A stretch of DNA of 64,000 bases from Intestinibacter bartlettii (GCA_025148965.1 CP102273.1:1178001-1242000); one strand, 5' to 3'. Counted from the stretch's first letter, positions 52,602 to 62,440 are shown. Made by a program: numbers and translations. The notes: generated by a model from the letters alone, not told the origin.

Positions 52602-53756
52602 ATGGATAAAATGAACGATAAAATAGTTTATACACCAGGACCATCAGAAGTTAGAGAAAATGTAAGATTAAAAAGAGCAGAAAAAACTACAAATCCCGAT
52701 GTAGATTTAGACTTCTGCGAATTTTATAAAAATACTTGCGATAAAATGGCAAAAATATTAAAAACAAAAAATGATGTCTATATATTAAGTGGTGAAGGGA
52801 TGTTAGGATTAGAAGCAGCATGTGCATCACTTACTGAAAATGGAGATCGTGTTTTAGTAATAGATAACGGTATATTTGGTAAAGGATTTGATGACTTTGT
52901 AAAAATGTATGGAGGGGAAGTGGTTTACTTCTCTGATGATTACAATAAAGAAATAGATGTAGACAAATTAGAAAAATTCCTAGAAAAAGATCACGACTTT
53001 AAATATGCTACAGTTGTACATTGTGATACTCCAACAGGGGTTTTAAATGATTTATCGAAAATATGCCCATTACTAAAAAAATACAACATACTTACAGTTG
53101 TTGATTCAGTTGCAGCAATGGTAGGAGAAAATATAGAAGTAGATAATTGGCAATTAGATATAGTTTGTGGTGGCTCACAAAAGGCAATTTCAGCGCCAAC
53201 AGGACTTACTATGGTATCTGTCAGTGAAGATGCTAAAAATGCTATGAAAAATAGAAAGACACCAATAATAGGTTTCTACTGTAATTTAACAATATGGGAA
53301 AATTATTATAGAGATAAATGGTTCCCATATACAATGCCAATAAGCGATATTATGGGGCTTGATGTAGCACTTGATAATATATTAGAAGAAGGTCTAGAAA
53401 ACGTACATAATAGACATGCAAAAATTGCAAATGCTACAAGAAAAGCAGTTAAAGAATATGGACTTAATTTATTCTTAGAAAATGGATATTCAAATACAGT
53501 CACAGCTATATGCATTGATGAAGAGATTGGAGCAGGAAACTTAGTAAAACATTTGTTAGAAAAATACAATTTAGTTATGACAACTTCATTAAACCAATAT
53601 ACTGGTAAAATACTTAGAATTGGTCATATGGGTGAAAATGCAAAATATGAAGCTATAGTACCTGTTTTAAATTATATAGACTTAGGACTTAAAGATTTAG
53701 GATTTAAAACTGATAAAAATTTAGTAGAATTATTTAATAAATATTACAATGCATAA
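52602..53756 (+). CDS. Class V PLP-dependent aminotransferase
   Basis: A 384-residue pyridoxal phosphate enzyme related to alanine/serine-glyoxylate aminotransferases. It starts with YTPGPSEVRENV, has ILSGEGMLGLEAACASL, the cofactor Asp and Lys regions VVDSVAAMVGENI and CGGSQKAISAPTGL (Schiff-base Lys), and a late GKILRIGHMGENA. It could use alanine, serine or a related amino donor; the exact reaction is not clear. The ECF S-component gene follows after 95 bp, suggesting a cofactor link such as pyridoxine uptake, which is inference. Confidence 0.88.
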   Translation: MDKMNDKIVYTPGPSEVRENVRLKRAEKTTNPDVDLDFCEFYKNTCDKMAKILKTKNDVYILSGEGMLGLEAACASLTENGDRVLVIDNGIFGKGFDDFVKMYGGEVVYFSDDYNKEIDVDKLEKFLEKDHDFKYATVVHCDTPTGVLNDLSKICPLLKKYNILTVVDSVAAMVGENIEVDNWQLDIVCGGSQKAISAPTGLTMVSVSEDAKNAMKNRKTPIIGFYCNLTIWENYYRDKWFPYTMPISDIMGLDVALDNILEEGLENVHNRHAKIANATRKAVKEYGLNLFLENGYSNTVTAICIDEEIGAGNLVKHLLEKYNLVMTTSLNQYTGKILRIGHMGENAKYEAIVPVLNYIDLGLKDLGFKTDKNLVELFNKYYNA

Positions 53757-53764
53757 AATTATAG

Positions 53765-53798
53765 ATTACTGCTATTTTAGAAATAAAGTAGCAGTAAT
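53765..53798 (+). terminator. Hairpin between aminotransferase and ECF S-component genes
   Basis: ATTACTGCTA (53765-53774) pairs with TAGCAGTAAT (53789-53798). No T-run follows, so it may be a weak terminator or an RNA stabiliser. Confidence 0.5.
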
Positions 53799-53851
53799 TC
53801 AAAATTACAATAATTTATATTTTAAAATACTTATTAGAAAGGGGATAGAAA

Positions 53852-54376
53852 ATGCAACAAGCACAACAAACAAAAGTAAATACTAAAGACCTAGTAGAAA
53901 CAGCACTTTTAATAGCATTAGTTTATATTGCAACAAGATTTATAAATATCAGATTACCTATAGCAGCATCTGGAGGATTAGTTCATTTAGGTAATACAAT
54001 GTTATTTATAGCAGCAATCGTATTTGGACCTAAAAAAGGAGCAGCAGCAGGGGCATTTGGAATGGGCTTATTTGATTTATTATCAGAATGGGCAATGTGG
54101 GCCCCATTTACATTTGTAGTAAGAGGAATTATGGGATATATAATAGGAAAAATTGCTTGGTCTAATGGAAGAGAAGGAAACAATATGCTTGTAAATATAG
54201 CAGGTATATTAGTATCAGGAGTATGGATGATAGCAGGTTACTATGCAACAGAAGGTATTTTATATGGAAACTGGGTATCTCCAGTTATGTCAATACCAGG
54301 GAACATAACTCAGATAGTAGTTGGATTAGTAATAGGTGTTCCAGTTGCTAAAGCATTAAAAAAATGTATTAGATAA
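53852..54376 (+). CDS. ECF transporter S component (vitamin-binding membrane subunit)
   Basis: A 174-residue integral membrane protein with about five or six helices of the ECF S-component type: LVETALLIALVYIATRFINIRLP near the start and GGLVHLGNTMLFIAAIVFGPKKGAAAGAFGMGLFDLL, as in the HmpT/PdxU-type group. It should bind a vitamin or precursor and use a shared EcfAA'T energy module encoded elsewhere. Closeness to a PLP enzyme hints at pyridoxine, but no riboswitch is visible to support any ligand. GAAAGGGG precedes ATG 53852. Confidence 0.8.
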   Translation: MQQAQQTKVNTKDLVETALLIALVYIATRFINIRLPIAASGGLVHLGNTMLFIAAIVFGPKKGAAAGAFGMGLFDLLSEWAMWAPFTFVVRGIMGYIIGKIAWSNGREGNNMLVNIAGILVSGVWMIAGYYATEGILYGNWVSPVMSIPGNITQIVVGLVIGVPVAKALKKCIR

Positions 54377-54401
54377 TCATATCTAAATTATATACAAAAC
54401 A

Positions 54402-54436
54402 AATAAAAAGGAGGCTTTATAACCTCCTTTTTATTA
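54402..54436. terminator. Bidirectional terminator between ECF gene and small membrane peptide gene
   Basis: AATAAAAAGGAGG (54402-54414) pairs with CCTCCTTTTTATT (54423-54435). It serves the convergent genes on both sides; the minus-strand gene ends inside it. Confidence 0.88.
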
Positions 54437-54520
54437 TCTCATTCTATCTTGTTTATATAAATTTCTAATATTGTAAACACCAAGAATTACACATACTATT
54501 GCTATAGCTATTTTTGCCAT
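54434..54520 (-). CDS. 28-residue single-pass membrane peptide downstream of recX
   Basis: A very short gene with an excellent TTGGAGGTAGAGT site before the start at 54520. The peptide begins MAKIAIAIVCVILGVYNIRN and ends in a basic tail (KQDRMR), giving one hydrophobic helix with positive residues at the C-terminal end. It lies 19 bp after the recX stop on the same strand and its stop falls in a strong terminator, so it is probably cotranscribed with recX. No family is known to me; conservation was not tested. Confidence 0.65.
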   Translation of the reverse strand: MAKIAIAIVCVILGVYNIRNLYKQDRMR

Positions 54521-54539
54521 ACTCTACCTCCAATTATAA

Positions 54540-55181
54540 TTAACAAGAATATTCATCAACATCGTTAAAAAGTTTATTCAATACTTTTTTTATTATATCA
54601 TAGTTGAAACCTTTATAAGCTAAATGATTACCTATTTTTTGATATGCTTTTCTAGGGTCTTCATTTTTTAATCTTTCATATCTTTTTTTACCTAGATAAA
54701 GAGCATTTTCAAATTCCTTGTCAGTATCTATATCGTCTATTGCAGTTTCAATAATACTTTTTTCGATACCTTTATTATATAGATTTTGTTTTATTTTATT
54801 TTTACCGTATTTATTTAAATTTACGTTAGTATTTACTATTCTACTTGCCAAATCTTCATCATCAACAAACTTATATTTTTGTAAAAATTCGATAACCCTG
54901 TCTATAGTATCTTCTTCATAATCTTTAGCTAGTTTTTGGCGAATTTGTTTTTCAGATTGACTTGCTTTTGAAAGTATAGATAATGCTTTATTTTTAGCTT
55001 TCATATACATTTCATTATCTAAAATACTTTTAAGATTATTAGGGTCGATTTCTTGGCCTTTTTTTAAGTTAAAAGTAAATACAAGTTCTTTATAAATCGC
55101 CATAAAGAATTTTTCATCTATGTATATATTAACTCTATCGTCTCGTTTTTTCTGAGATTCAATTTTTGTTATAATTCCCAT
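54540..55181 (-). CDS. recX: Regulatory protein RecX
   Basis: RecX binds RecA and modulates recombination. The 213-residue protein starts MGIITKIESQKKRDDRVNIYID and has the three-helix repeats of the family (KALSILSKASQSEKQIRQKL, IDRVIEFLQKYKFVDDEDLASRIV, GKNKIKQNLYNKGIEKSIIE). GGAGAATAAAC stands upstream of the start at 55181. It is not next to recA in this window. Confidence 0.92.
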   Translation of the reverse strand: MGIITKIESQKKRDDRVNIYIDEKFFMAIYKELVFTFNLKKGQEIDPNNLKSILDNEMYMKAKNKALSILSKASQSEKQIRQKLAKDYEEDTIDRVIEFLQKYKFVDDEDLASRIVNTNVNLNKYGKNKIKQNLYNKGIEKSIIETAIDDIDTDKEFENALYLGKKRYERLKNEDPRKAYQKIGNHLAYKGFNYDIIKKVLNKLFNDVDEYSC

Positions 55182-55415
55182 GTTTATTCTCCTTATTTTT
55201 TGTTAATAGTTATATTATATACTACATAAGATTGTTGACACAAATCAAACATTTTATAATAGATATAAAATTATGTTTATTTATAATACTATATAATTTT
55301 TATTTACTATTTTTAGTTGTATAAAATGGAAAATGTTAATAGTGAGATTTTATCTACCTTATATAACCAAAAATGATATAATACTATTATATTTGTAAAA
55401 AAAAGGAGAGTATTA

Positions 55416-56105
55416 ATGAGTATTTATGATTTAGTTATCGAATCTAAATTTTATAATAACGATAAGATAGCAGATTTTGAAAACAATTATGATGGACTTA
55501 GAGTGGGTGTTTTAGGAGGGACTTTTGACCCAATACACTATGCACATTTAGCTACAGTGGAATTTATTAGATGTAAATATAAATTAGATAAAATTATATT
55601 TATACCTTCTGGAGACCCACCACATAAATTATGGAATATTACGAACAAATACGATAGATATAATATGGTGCTTTTAGCAGTTGCTAAAAACAAAGATTTT
55701 ATAGCTTTTAATACTGAAATTGAGAAAAAGGGAAAAACATATACAGTAGATACACTTAGACATTTAAAGAAAAACTATCCAGGGGCAGAATTTTTCTTTA
55801 TAACAGGGGCAGATGCAATTTGTGATATAGAAGAGTGGAAAGACGTAGAGGAAAACTTTAGATTAGCTACATTTATAGCGGCAACTAGACCGGGAATAAG
55901 TTTACTTAGAGCACAAGACCAAATAGAAAAGCTTGAAACAAAATACAATGCAAATATAATAAGTGTTTACGTTCCTTCTCTAGATATATCATCTACATAT
56001 ATAAGAGACCAATTAAAAAGAGGAAATTCAGTGAGGTATTTAGTTCCTGAAAACGTAGAAAGATATATATACGAAAAGAATTTATATGGAGTTGGAGATG
56101 AATAA
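55416..56105 (+). CDS. nadD: Nicotinate-nucleotide adenylyltransferase
   Basis: This enzyme makes nicotinate adenine dinucleotide in NAD synthesis. The nucleotidyltransferase core begins GVLGGTFDPIHYAHLATVE (near residue 32), followed by IPSGDPPHK and the C-terminal SLDISSTYIRDQLKRGNSVRYLVP motif. The product is 229 residues, with about 28 extra residues before the core compared with most NadD; the AAGGAG site before ATG 55416 supports this longer start. It overlaps yqeK by 8 bp. Confidence 0.95.
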   Translation: MSIYDLVIESKFYNNDKIADFENNYDGLRVGVLGGTFDPIHYAHLATVEFIRCKYKLDKIIFIPSGDPPHKLWNITNKYDRYNMVLLAVAKNKDFIAFNTEIEKKGKTYTVDTLRHLKKNYPGAEFFFITGADAICDIEEWKDVEENFRLATFIAATRPGISLLRAQDQIEKLETKYNANIISVYVPSLDISSTYIRDQLKRGNSVRYLVPENVERYIYEKNLYGVGDE

Positions 56106-56691
56106 TTTGAACATAGAGAATATAGATACAAAACAAATAATAGAAAAATTAAATACAATGCTTAAGCCAAAAAGATTAGAGCATTCAATCAATGTGGCAA
56201 AGTGTGCAATAAAATTAAGCGAAATATATGGCTATGACAAGGAAAAGGCTTATTTAGCTGGACTTGTACATGATTGTGCAAAATATTTTACAAAAGAACA
56301 AATAGATTCATATGTAGAAAAATACAATATAGAATTAGACCCACTAGAAGTAGATAATATAGCATTATCTCATAGTATAATTGGATCTTTTGCAATTCAA
56401 GACGTATTTAATATACAAGATATGGATATAATAAATGCAGTAAGATATCATACAACAGGAAGAGAAAATATGTCTATATTAGAAAAAATAATATTTATGG
56501 CAGATATGATAGAAGAAGGAAGAAATTTTCCAGGAGTTGATTATCTTAGGGAACTATCATTTAATAAGCAATTAGACAAGGCATTAATTACTTCATTTAA
56601 CAACACAATAAAATTTGTAATAGACAACGATCAATTAATTCATCCAAGAAGTGTAAAAGCTAGAAATTATCTTATGCAAGAAAATATTTAA
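56098..56691 (+). CDS. yqeK: YqeK-type HD-domain bis(5'-nucleosyl)-tetraphosphatase
   Basis: A 197-residue HD-domain hydrolase that cleaves Ap4A symmetrically in this family. It has RLEHSINVAKCAIKLSEIYG (first His), GLVHDCAK (HD pair) and ALSHSIIGSFAIQD with a later HTTGRENMS. ATG 56098 is chosen because GGAG at 56088-56091 is 6 bp upstream; TTG 56107 is also possible. It overlaps the nadD end, so the genes are coupled, and rsfS follows, the classical order. Confidence 0.92.
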   Translation: MNNLNIENIDTKQIIEKLNTMLKPKRLEHSINVAKCAIKLSEIYGYDKEKAYLAGLVHDCAKYFTKEQIDSYVEKYNIELDPLEVDNIALSHSIIGSFAIQDVFNIQDMDIINAVRYHTTGRENMSILEKIIFMADMIEEGRNFPGVDYLRELSFNKQLDKALITSFNNTIKFVIDNDQLIHPRSVKARNYLMQENI

Positions 56692-56804
56692 ATTTGTTGG
56701 TTCAAGTCTAAATATATGATATAATAAATAAATATGTTGTTTTATAACGAATAAAATATGCGTTATATAGATAAAGAACAATTTTTTGAAAGTGAGGTAA
56801 TTAA

Positions 56805-57155
56805 ATGACAGTTGAACAAATGGTTAAAGTTGCGTACGATGCAATTGACGATAAATTAGGCCAAGATATATCAATAATTAATATAGGACAAGTTTCTAGT
56901 CTTTGTGATTATTTTATAATAGCTACTGCATCTTCATCTAGACAAGTAAAAGCTATAGCTGATAGTGTACAAGATGCATTCACAGAACAAGGAATAGAAC
57001 CAAGAGCAAAAGAAGGATACGATACACAAACTTGGATATTACTTGATTATGGGGATATAATAGTACATGTATTTGACGAAGAAAACAGAGAATTCTACAA
57101 CCTTGAGAAATTATGGAAAGATGCTCCATATGTAGATATTGACACTTTAAACTAA
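56805..57155 (+). CDS. rsfS: Ribosomal silencing factor RsfS
   Basis: RsfS binds L14 and keeps ribosomal subunits apart when nutrients are low. The 116-residue protein has SSLCDYFIIATASSSRQVKAIADSVQDAF, EPRAKEGYDTQTWILLDYGDIIVHVFDEENREFYNLEKLW, the diagnostic middle and C-terminal segments. GAAAGTGAGG precedes ATG 56805. It follows yqeK by 113 bp. Confidence 0.95.
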   Translation: MTVEQMVKVAYDAIDDKLGQDISIINIGQVSSLCDYFIIATASSSRQVKAIADSVQDAFTEQGIEPRAKEGYDTQTWILLDYGDIIVHVFDEENREFYNLEKLWKDAPYVDIDTLN

Positions 57156-57244
57156 AAATGATAATATATTGAATTATAACGAAAATTTAAAAAATTTAGT
57201 AATAAACTGAAAATTTTATCAAATAAACTAAAGTAGTAGAAAAT

Positions 57245-57438
57245 AAAATTTATTCAGAGAGCTAATGGTAGGTGTGAATTAGTTAAATAATATTTTTGAA
57301 CTTGTTAGTATTAAATTATTTGGCCGTAGTTGGCTTAAAGACTATCTAAGTGAGTCTTTTTTAGGCTAATTAGGGTGGTACCGCGAAGAAAATATCCTCG
57401 TCCCTAAACAAATTTATGTTTAGGGCGGGGATTTTTAT
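57245..57438 (+). promoter_or_regulatory. T-box riboswitch controlling leuS
   Basis: Uncharged tRNA-Leu should stabilise readthrough of this leader. The conserved T-box AGGGTGGTACCGCG is at 57372-57385, Stem I begins near 57255 (AGAGAGCTAATGG and GAATTAG), and the intrinsic terminator is ATCCTCGTCCCTAAAC with GTTTAGGGCGGGGAT at 57394-57431 followed by T-run. A candidate Leu specifier codon is CTT at 57301-57303 in GAACTTG. The whole 57156-57518 interval is accounted for by this leader. Confidence 0.93.
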
Positions 57439-57518
57439 TTTTTCAAAAATTACTAAAAATAAATTAAAAATAATAAATATGGATTTATTAAATATAATCA
57501 AAATTAGGAGGTAACATA

Positions 57519-59939
57519 ATGAGCGTTTACAATTTTAAAGACGTTGAAGCTAAATGGCAAAATAAATGGGAAGAAATAAACCAATATAAAACTGATACAA
57601 GAGATACATCAAAACCTTTATATTATACGTTAGAGATGTTCCCTTATCCATCAGGAAAAATACATATGGGTCACGTTAGAAACTACTCAATAGGTGACGT
57701 TGTAGCAAGATTTAAAAAAATGGAAGGATACAATGTTCTACATCCAATGGGATGGGATTCATTCGGTCTTCCAGCAGAAAATGCTGCTATAAAACACGGA
57801 ATACATCCAGCAAAATGGACTTATGAAAACATAGATGATATGAAAAACCAATTAAAATTATTAGGTTTAAGTTATGACTGGGAAAGAGAATTAGCAACTT
57901 CTAATCCTGATTATTACAAATTTACACAAGAAATATTCTTAAAATTCTTAGAAGCAGGTCTTGCATATAAGAAAAAATCTTTCGTAAACTGGTGTCCATC
58001 TTGTGAAACAGTTCTTGCAAATGAACAAGTTGTTGGTGGACAATGTGAAAGATGTGATGCTGTAGTTGTTAAAAAAGAATTAGAACAATGGTATTTCAAA
58101 ACTACTGAATTTGCTGAAGAATTATTAAATGATTTAGACAAATTAGAAGGATGGCCAGAAAAAGTTAAAACAATGCAAAGAAACTGGATAGGAAAATCTC
58201 ATGGTGCTGAAATAGTATTTGATATAGATGGATCAGATGACCAAATGATCGTTTATACTACTAGACCTGATACAGTTTATGGAACAACTTTCATGGCATT
58301 AGCTCCAGAAAATCCACTAGTTAAAGAATTAGTAGCTGGAACTGAATACGAAGCTGATGTAGATAAATTCGTACAAAAAATGCATACTCAAACTGAAATA
58401 GAAAGAACTTCTACTGATACAGAAAAAGAAGGTATGTTCATAGGTAAATATGTAATAAATCCTATAACAGGAAGAAAAGTTCCTCTATGGATAGCAAACT
58501 ATATCTTAATGGATTATGGTACTGGTGCAATAATGGGTGTTCCAGCACATGATGATAGAGATAAAGAATTCGCTACAAAATACGGTATAGAAATAATAGA
58601 CGTTATAGATGAAGACGGTAAAATGATAAATTCTGAAGAATTCAATGGAATGGATGCTACAGAAGCTCAAGATAAAATAACTGAAAAATTAGCTAAAGAA
58701 GGAAGAGGTAAAAAGACTGTAAACTACAGACTTAGAGACTGGTTATTATCAAGACAAAGATATTGGGGAGTTCCAATACCAGTTGTTTACTGTGAAGATT
58801 GCGGTATAGTACCAGTAGACAAAAAAGATTTACCAGTATTACTTCCAACAGATGTTGAATTTACAGGAAAAGGTGAATCTCCACTTACAACTTCAAAAAC
58901 TTTCATAAATACTACTTGTCCAAAATGTGGTAAACATGCGACTAGAGATGTAGATACAATGGATACATTCGTTGACTCATCTTGGTATTTCTTAAGATAT
59001 ATAGACAACAAAAATCAAGAAGCAATGTTCGATTCAGAAGTAGTAAATAAATGGATGCCAGTTGATCAATATATCGGTGGGGTAGAACATGCTATAATGC
59101 ATTTACTTTACGCTAGATTCTTCGTTAAAGCATTAAAGAAAGTTGGTATGGTAGACTTCGACGAACCATTCAAAAATTTACTTACTCAAGGTATGGTATT
59201 AATGGATGGTAGCAAAATGAGTAAATCTAAAGGTAATACAGTATCACCTCTTGAAATAATAGATAAATACGGTGCTGATACTGCTAGATTATTCGTATTA
59301 TTCGCCGCTCCACCAGAAAGAGACTTAGACTGGTCTGAACAAGGTGTTGAAGGATGCTTTAGATTCTTAAACAGAGTTTATAGATTAGTAGACGAGTTAA
59401 AAGATATAGCTAAATCAGATGCAAAAGTAAATGTTGCAACTAAAGAAGATAAAGCTATGAGATTTACTATACATTCAACACTTAAAAAAGTGACAGATGA
59501 TTTAAGCTTTAAATTCGGATTCAATACAGCTATAGCATCATTAATGGAATTAATAAACGAAATGTACAAATATAAAGAATTAGATACTAGAAATGATGGA
59601 ATAATCAAAGAAGGTATCGAAACTATAGTAACTATACTTGCTCCATTTACACCACATGTAGGTGAAGAATTATGGCAAATGATAGGAAAAGAAGGAAGTA
59701 TATTCGATATAAGCTGGCCAGAATTTGACGAATCTGCTTTAGTAAAAGACGAAGTAGAAGTAGTTGTTCAAATAAACGGTAAAGTTAGAGCTAAATTAAG
59801 TGTAGGTGCAAACATGACTAAAGAAGAAATGGAAAAAGTAGCTTTAGAAAATGATAAAGTACAAGCATCTATAGGAGATAAAACTGTAGTTAAAGTTATA
59901 GCTATACCTAAAAAATTAATAAACATAGTTGTAAAATAA
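57519..59939 (+). CDS. leuS: Leucyl-tRNA synthetase
   Basis: This enzyme charges tRNA-Leu. The 806-residue class I synthetase has the HIGH-type motif [16 protein letters not shown] near residue 40, the editing domain with [13 protein letters not shown] and [15 protein letters not shown], the Zn-finger region CPKCGKH, and KMSKS in [15 protein letters not shown] near residue 567. The C-terminal anticodon domain ends with [21 protein letters not shown] precedes ATG 57519. Expression is controlled by the T-box upstream. Confidence 0.98.
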   Translation: MSVYNFKDVEAKWQNKWEEINQYKTDTRDTSKPLYYTLEMFPYPSGKIHMGHVRNYSIGDVVARFKKMEGYNVLHPMGWDSFGLPAENAAIKHGIHPAKWTYENIDDMKNQLKLLGLSYDWERELATSNPDYYKFTQEIFLKFLEAGLAYKKKSFVNWCPSCETVLANEQVVGGQCERCDAVVVKKELEQWYFKTTEFAEELLNDLDKLEGWPEKVKTMQRNWIGKSHGAEIVFDIDGSDDQMIVYTTRPDTVYGTTFMALAPENPLVKELVAGTEYEADVDKFVQKMHTQTEIERTSTDTEKEGMFIGKYVINPITGRKVPLWIANYILMDYGTGAIMGVPAHDDRDKEFATKYGIEIIDVIDEDGKMINSEEFNGMDATEAQDKITEKLAKEGRGKKTVNYRLRDWLLSRQRYWGVPIPVVYCEDCGIVPVDKKDLPVLLPTDVEFTGKGESPLTTSKTFINTTCPKCGKHATRDVDTMDTFVDSSWYFLRYIDNKNQEAMFDSEVVNKWMPVDQYIGGVEHAIMHLLYARFFVKALKKVGMVDFDEPFKNLLTQGMVLMDGSKMSKSKGNTVSPLEIIDKYGADTARLFVLFAAPPERDLDWSEQGVEGCFRFLNRVYRLVDELKDIAKSDAKVNVATKEDKAMRFTIHSTLKKVTDDLSFKFGFNTAIASLMELINEMYKYKELDTRNDGIIKEGIETIVTILAPFTPHVGEELWQMIGKEGSIFDISWPEFDESALVKDEVEVVVQINGKVRAKLSVGANMTKEEMEKVALENDKVQASIGDKTVVKVIAIPKKLINIVVK

Positions 59940-59958
59940 TAAAATTTATTTTATATAT

Positions 59959-59993
59959 AAAAGGATGTCATATATTAGGGCATCCTTTTTTTA
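59959..59993 (+). terminator. Terminator after leuS
   Basis: AAAAGGATG pairs with CATCCTTTT across a 12-nt loop and is followed by a T-run. Confidence 0.85.
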
Positions 59994-60126
59994 CTATAAA
60001 TGTGATTTTATAAAAAATAATAAAAAAGTATAATGAAAAATAAAATATGGGCAAACTAGAAATGAAAAATATTTATTTATGAATAAAAAAGGTCTATGAA
60101 AAGATAGATAGAAAAGAGGTTTTAAT

Positions 60127-60867
60127 ATGAAAAAAATCCTTGGCACCATAGTAATTATCTTTTTTATAATAGGATTTTCAAAAGTTTGTTTGGCTGATAA
60201 TACAAAAGACGTATCTGCAGACAGTTATAAATACGACTATGAGGATATAATAATAAAAAAAGGAAATGAAGACGAAAAGGTAGTGGCGCTTACATTTGAT
60301 GATGGGCCTGATGAGGTATTTACACCCCAAGTTTTAGATATTCTGAAAAAGTACGATGTAAAGGCGACATTCTTCTTGATTGGAGAAAAAGTACAATATA
60401 ATAAAAAAATAGTTAAAAGAGAAAAAGAAGAAGGCCATGAAATAGGAAATCATACATTTACACATATAAATGCAGCAAAAAAATCAAGAGCAGAAATTGA
60501 AAGTGAAGTTACAAAAACACAAGAAGCGATAAAAGAAGTTACAGGAGAATATCCAACATTATTCAGACCTCCGTATAGAGCTTTGAGTAGGGATTTATGT
60601 CAAACTGTTAAATCTAAAAACATGAATATAATATTATGGTCTAATATAGATGTTAGGGACTGGTCAAACCCTGGAGTAAATAGTATAGTAAGTACAATCG
60701 AAAATAAAGTTGAAAATGGAAATATTATAATACTACACGACTATAATACAGTTAGAAATGATAAATCCCAAACAATACAGGCTTTAGAAATAGTAATACC
60801 AAAATTAAAAGAAAAAGGGTATAAATTTGTTACGATTTCAGAACTAATGGAACACTTAGATAAATAA
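60127..60867 (+). CDS. Secreted polysaccharide deacetylase (NodB domain)
   Basis: A carbohydrate esterase family 4 protein. In 246 residues a signal peptide or anchor occupies about 1-24 (ILGTIVIIFFIIGFSKVCLA), followed by the NodB domain: ALTFDDGPDEVFTPQVLDILKKYDVKATFF (catalytic Asp, metal-binding Asp), EIGNHTFTH (metal-binding His pair), LFRPPYRA and IILHDYN. It should remove acetyl groups from peptidoglycan or another glycan outside the cell. AGAGGTTTTA precedes ATG 60127. It has its own terminator. Confidence 0.93.
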   Translation: MKKILGTIVIIFFIIGFSKVCLADNTKDVSADSYKYDYEDIIIKKGNEDEKVVALTFDDGPDEVFTPQVLDILKKYDVKATFFLIGEKVQYNKKIVKREKEEGHEIGNHTFTHINAAKKSRAEIESEVTKTQEAIKEVTGEYPTLFRPPYRALSRDLCQTVKSKNMNIILWSNIDVRDWSNPGVNSIVSTIENKVENGNIIILHDYNTVRNDKSQTIQALEIVIPKLKEKGYKFVTISELMEHLDK

Positions 60868-60892
60868 AATTTAAAATTTAGATAAAACCTTT

Positions 60893-60934
60893 AAAAAGAG
60901 ATGTTGAATAATTAAATTTCGACATCTCTTTTAT
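60893..60934 (+). terminator. Terminator after the deacetylase gene
   Basis: AAAAAGAGATGT pairs with ACATCTCTTTT (to 60932). Confidence 0.85.
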
Positions 60935-60987
60935 AAAATCCGTTTTTTATGTATAATGTATAAAAATACTTTTTTTAGGAGGACGAG

Positions 60988-61440
60988 ATGTACGAATTAG
61001 TTATAATACTTTTAATAGGTATTGATCAACTTATAAAAAATTGGGCTTTAAATGTATTAAGATATAAAGGGGCTATTAGTGTAATAGAAAATGTATTTAA
61101 TTTAACTTATGTTGAAAATAGAGGGGCTGCATTTGGATTATTTCAAAATAACCAAATAATATTTATAGTTGTTGCGCTTATTGCATCAATAGTAGGACTT
61201 TATGCTCTTCATTCAAAAAAAATAAATTCAAAAATATGCAAAACTTCAATTATGCTTATTATAGCAGGGGCTTTAGGAAACTTAATAGACAGGATTAGAC
61301 TAGATTTTGTTGTAGATTACTTTGACTTTGTCTTTATATGGAATTATGTTTTTAATTTAGCGGATTGCTTTATTGTAGTAGGTACGATTTTACTTTGTCT
61401 ATATGTTTTAATTAAAAGTGATAAAACTGAAAAGGAATAA
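60988..61440 (+). CDS. lspA: Signal peptidase II (lipoprotein signal peptidase)
   Basis: LspA cuts lipoprotein signals after lipid attachment; it should process the several lipoproteins in this window. The 150-residue protein has four membrane helices and the motifs DQLIKNW, YVENRGAAFGLFQ, GNLIDRIRLDFVVDYFDF (catalytic Asp) and FNLADCFIVVG (second catalytic Asp). AGGAGGACGAG precedes ATG 60988. An RluD-type gene follows, as in many Firmicutes. Confidence 0.95.
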   Translation: MYELVIILLIGIDQLIKNWALNVLRYKGAISVIENVFNLTYVENRGAAFGLFQNNQIIFIVVALIASIVGLYALHSKKINSKICKTSIMLIIAGALGNLIDRIRLDFVVDYFDFVFIWNYVFNLADCFIVVGTILLCLYVLIKSDKTEKE

Positions 61441-61516
61441 GTATATTTATATTAATTAAAAGATATTTGACAATTTTTAATGATAAAGAAAATATTAAAA
61501 GAAAGTGAAATAAATT

Positions 61517-62440
61517 ATGGAAAATACAAAAGATGAAATAAGAGAATTTTTAGTTTTAGGAGAAGAAGAGGGAGATAGATTAGATGTGTATTTATCTTCG
61601 CAACTAGGAGAAATGTCTCGAAGTTATATCCAAAAAATAATAAAAGATAAAAAAGTAAAAGTAAATGGAAAAATAGAAAAAGCTAAATATGCTGTAAAAG
61701 AAGATGATAGTGTAGTTATAGAAATACCAGCACCAAAACTTTTAGAGGTTATACCACAAGATATTCCAATAGATATAGTATATGAAGATGATGATTTATT
61801 AATCGTAAACAAACCACAAGATATGGTTGTGCACCCTGCACCAGGGAATTATGAAAATACATTAGTAAATGCGATATTATATCATTGTAAAGACAATCTA
61901 TCATCTATAAATGGTGTAATAAGACCTGGAATTGTGCATAGAATCGACAAAGATACTTCAGGAATACTTATGATAGCAAAAAATAATAATGCACATAATT
62001 CTCTAGCAGAGCAATTAAAAGACCACTCAATAACTAGAGAATATGAATTTATATGTCATGGAGTTGTAAAAGAAGATAAAATCACAGTAGATAGGCCTAT
62101 AGGAAGAAATCCAAAAGATAGACTTAAAATGGCTATAGTAAAAGATGGGAAAAGAGCAGTAACTCACTTTGAAGTTATAAAAAGATATGAAAACTTTACT
62201 CACATGAAGGCTAATTTAGAAACTGGTAGAACTCATCAAATAAGAGTGCATGCAGCAAGTATAGGTCATCCACTTTTAGGGGATCCTATATACGGACCTA
62301 AAAATTCAAAAATAAAATGTAAAGGCCAAACACTTCATGCAAGAAAGCTAGGATTTATACATCCTACGACTAAACAATATGTTGAATTTAACTCTGATTT
62401 ACCAGATTACTTTGTGGAAATACTTAACAAAATAAAATAA
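61517..62440 (+). CDS. rluD: RluD-type pseudouridine synthase
   Basis: This enzyme converts uridine to pseudouridine in 23S rRNA or related RNA. The 307-residue protein has an N-terminal S4 RNA-binding domain (DRLDVYLSSQLGEMSRSYIQKIIKDKKVKVNG) and the catalytic RluA/RluD domain with HRIDKDTSGILMIAK (catalytic Asp) and LETGRTHQIRVHAASIGHPLLGDPIYG. It lies after lspA and before the pyrR leader, the order known from Bacillus and Clostridia. GAAAGTGA is the ribosome site. Confidence 0.95.
   Translation: MENTKDEIREFLVLGEEEGDRLDVYLSSQLGEMSRSYIQKIIKDKKVKVNGKIEKAKYAVKEDDSVVIEIPAPKLLEVIPQDIPIDIVYEDDDLLIVNKPQDMVVHPAPGNYENTLVNAILYHCKDNLSSINGVIRPGIVHRIDKDTSGILMIAKNNNAHNSLAEQLKDHSITREYEFICHGVVKEDKITVDRPIGRNPKDRLKMAIVKDGKRAVTHFEVIKRYENFTHMKANLETGRTHQIRVHAASIGHPLLGDPIYGPKNSKIKCKGQTLHARKLGFIHPTTKQYVEFNSDLPDYFVEILNKIK

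Noticed and set aside
53757-53851. Vitamin riboswitch before the ECF S component
   Set aside because: Only 95 bp with one simple hairpin and none of the conserved TPP, FMN or cobalamin motifs.
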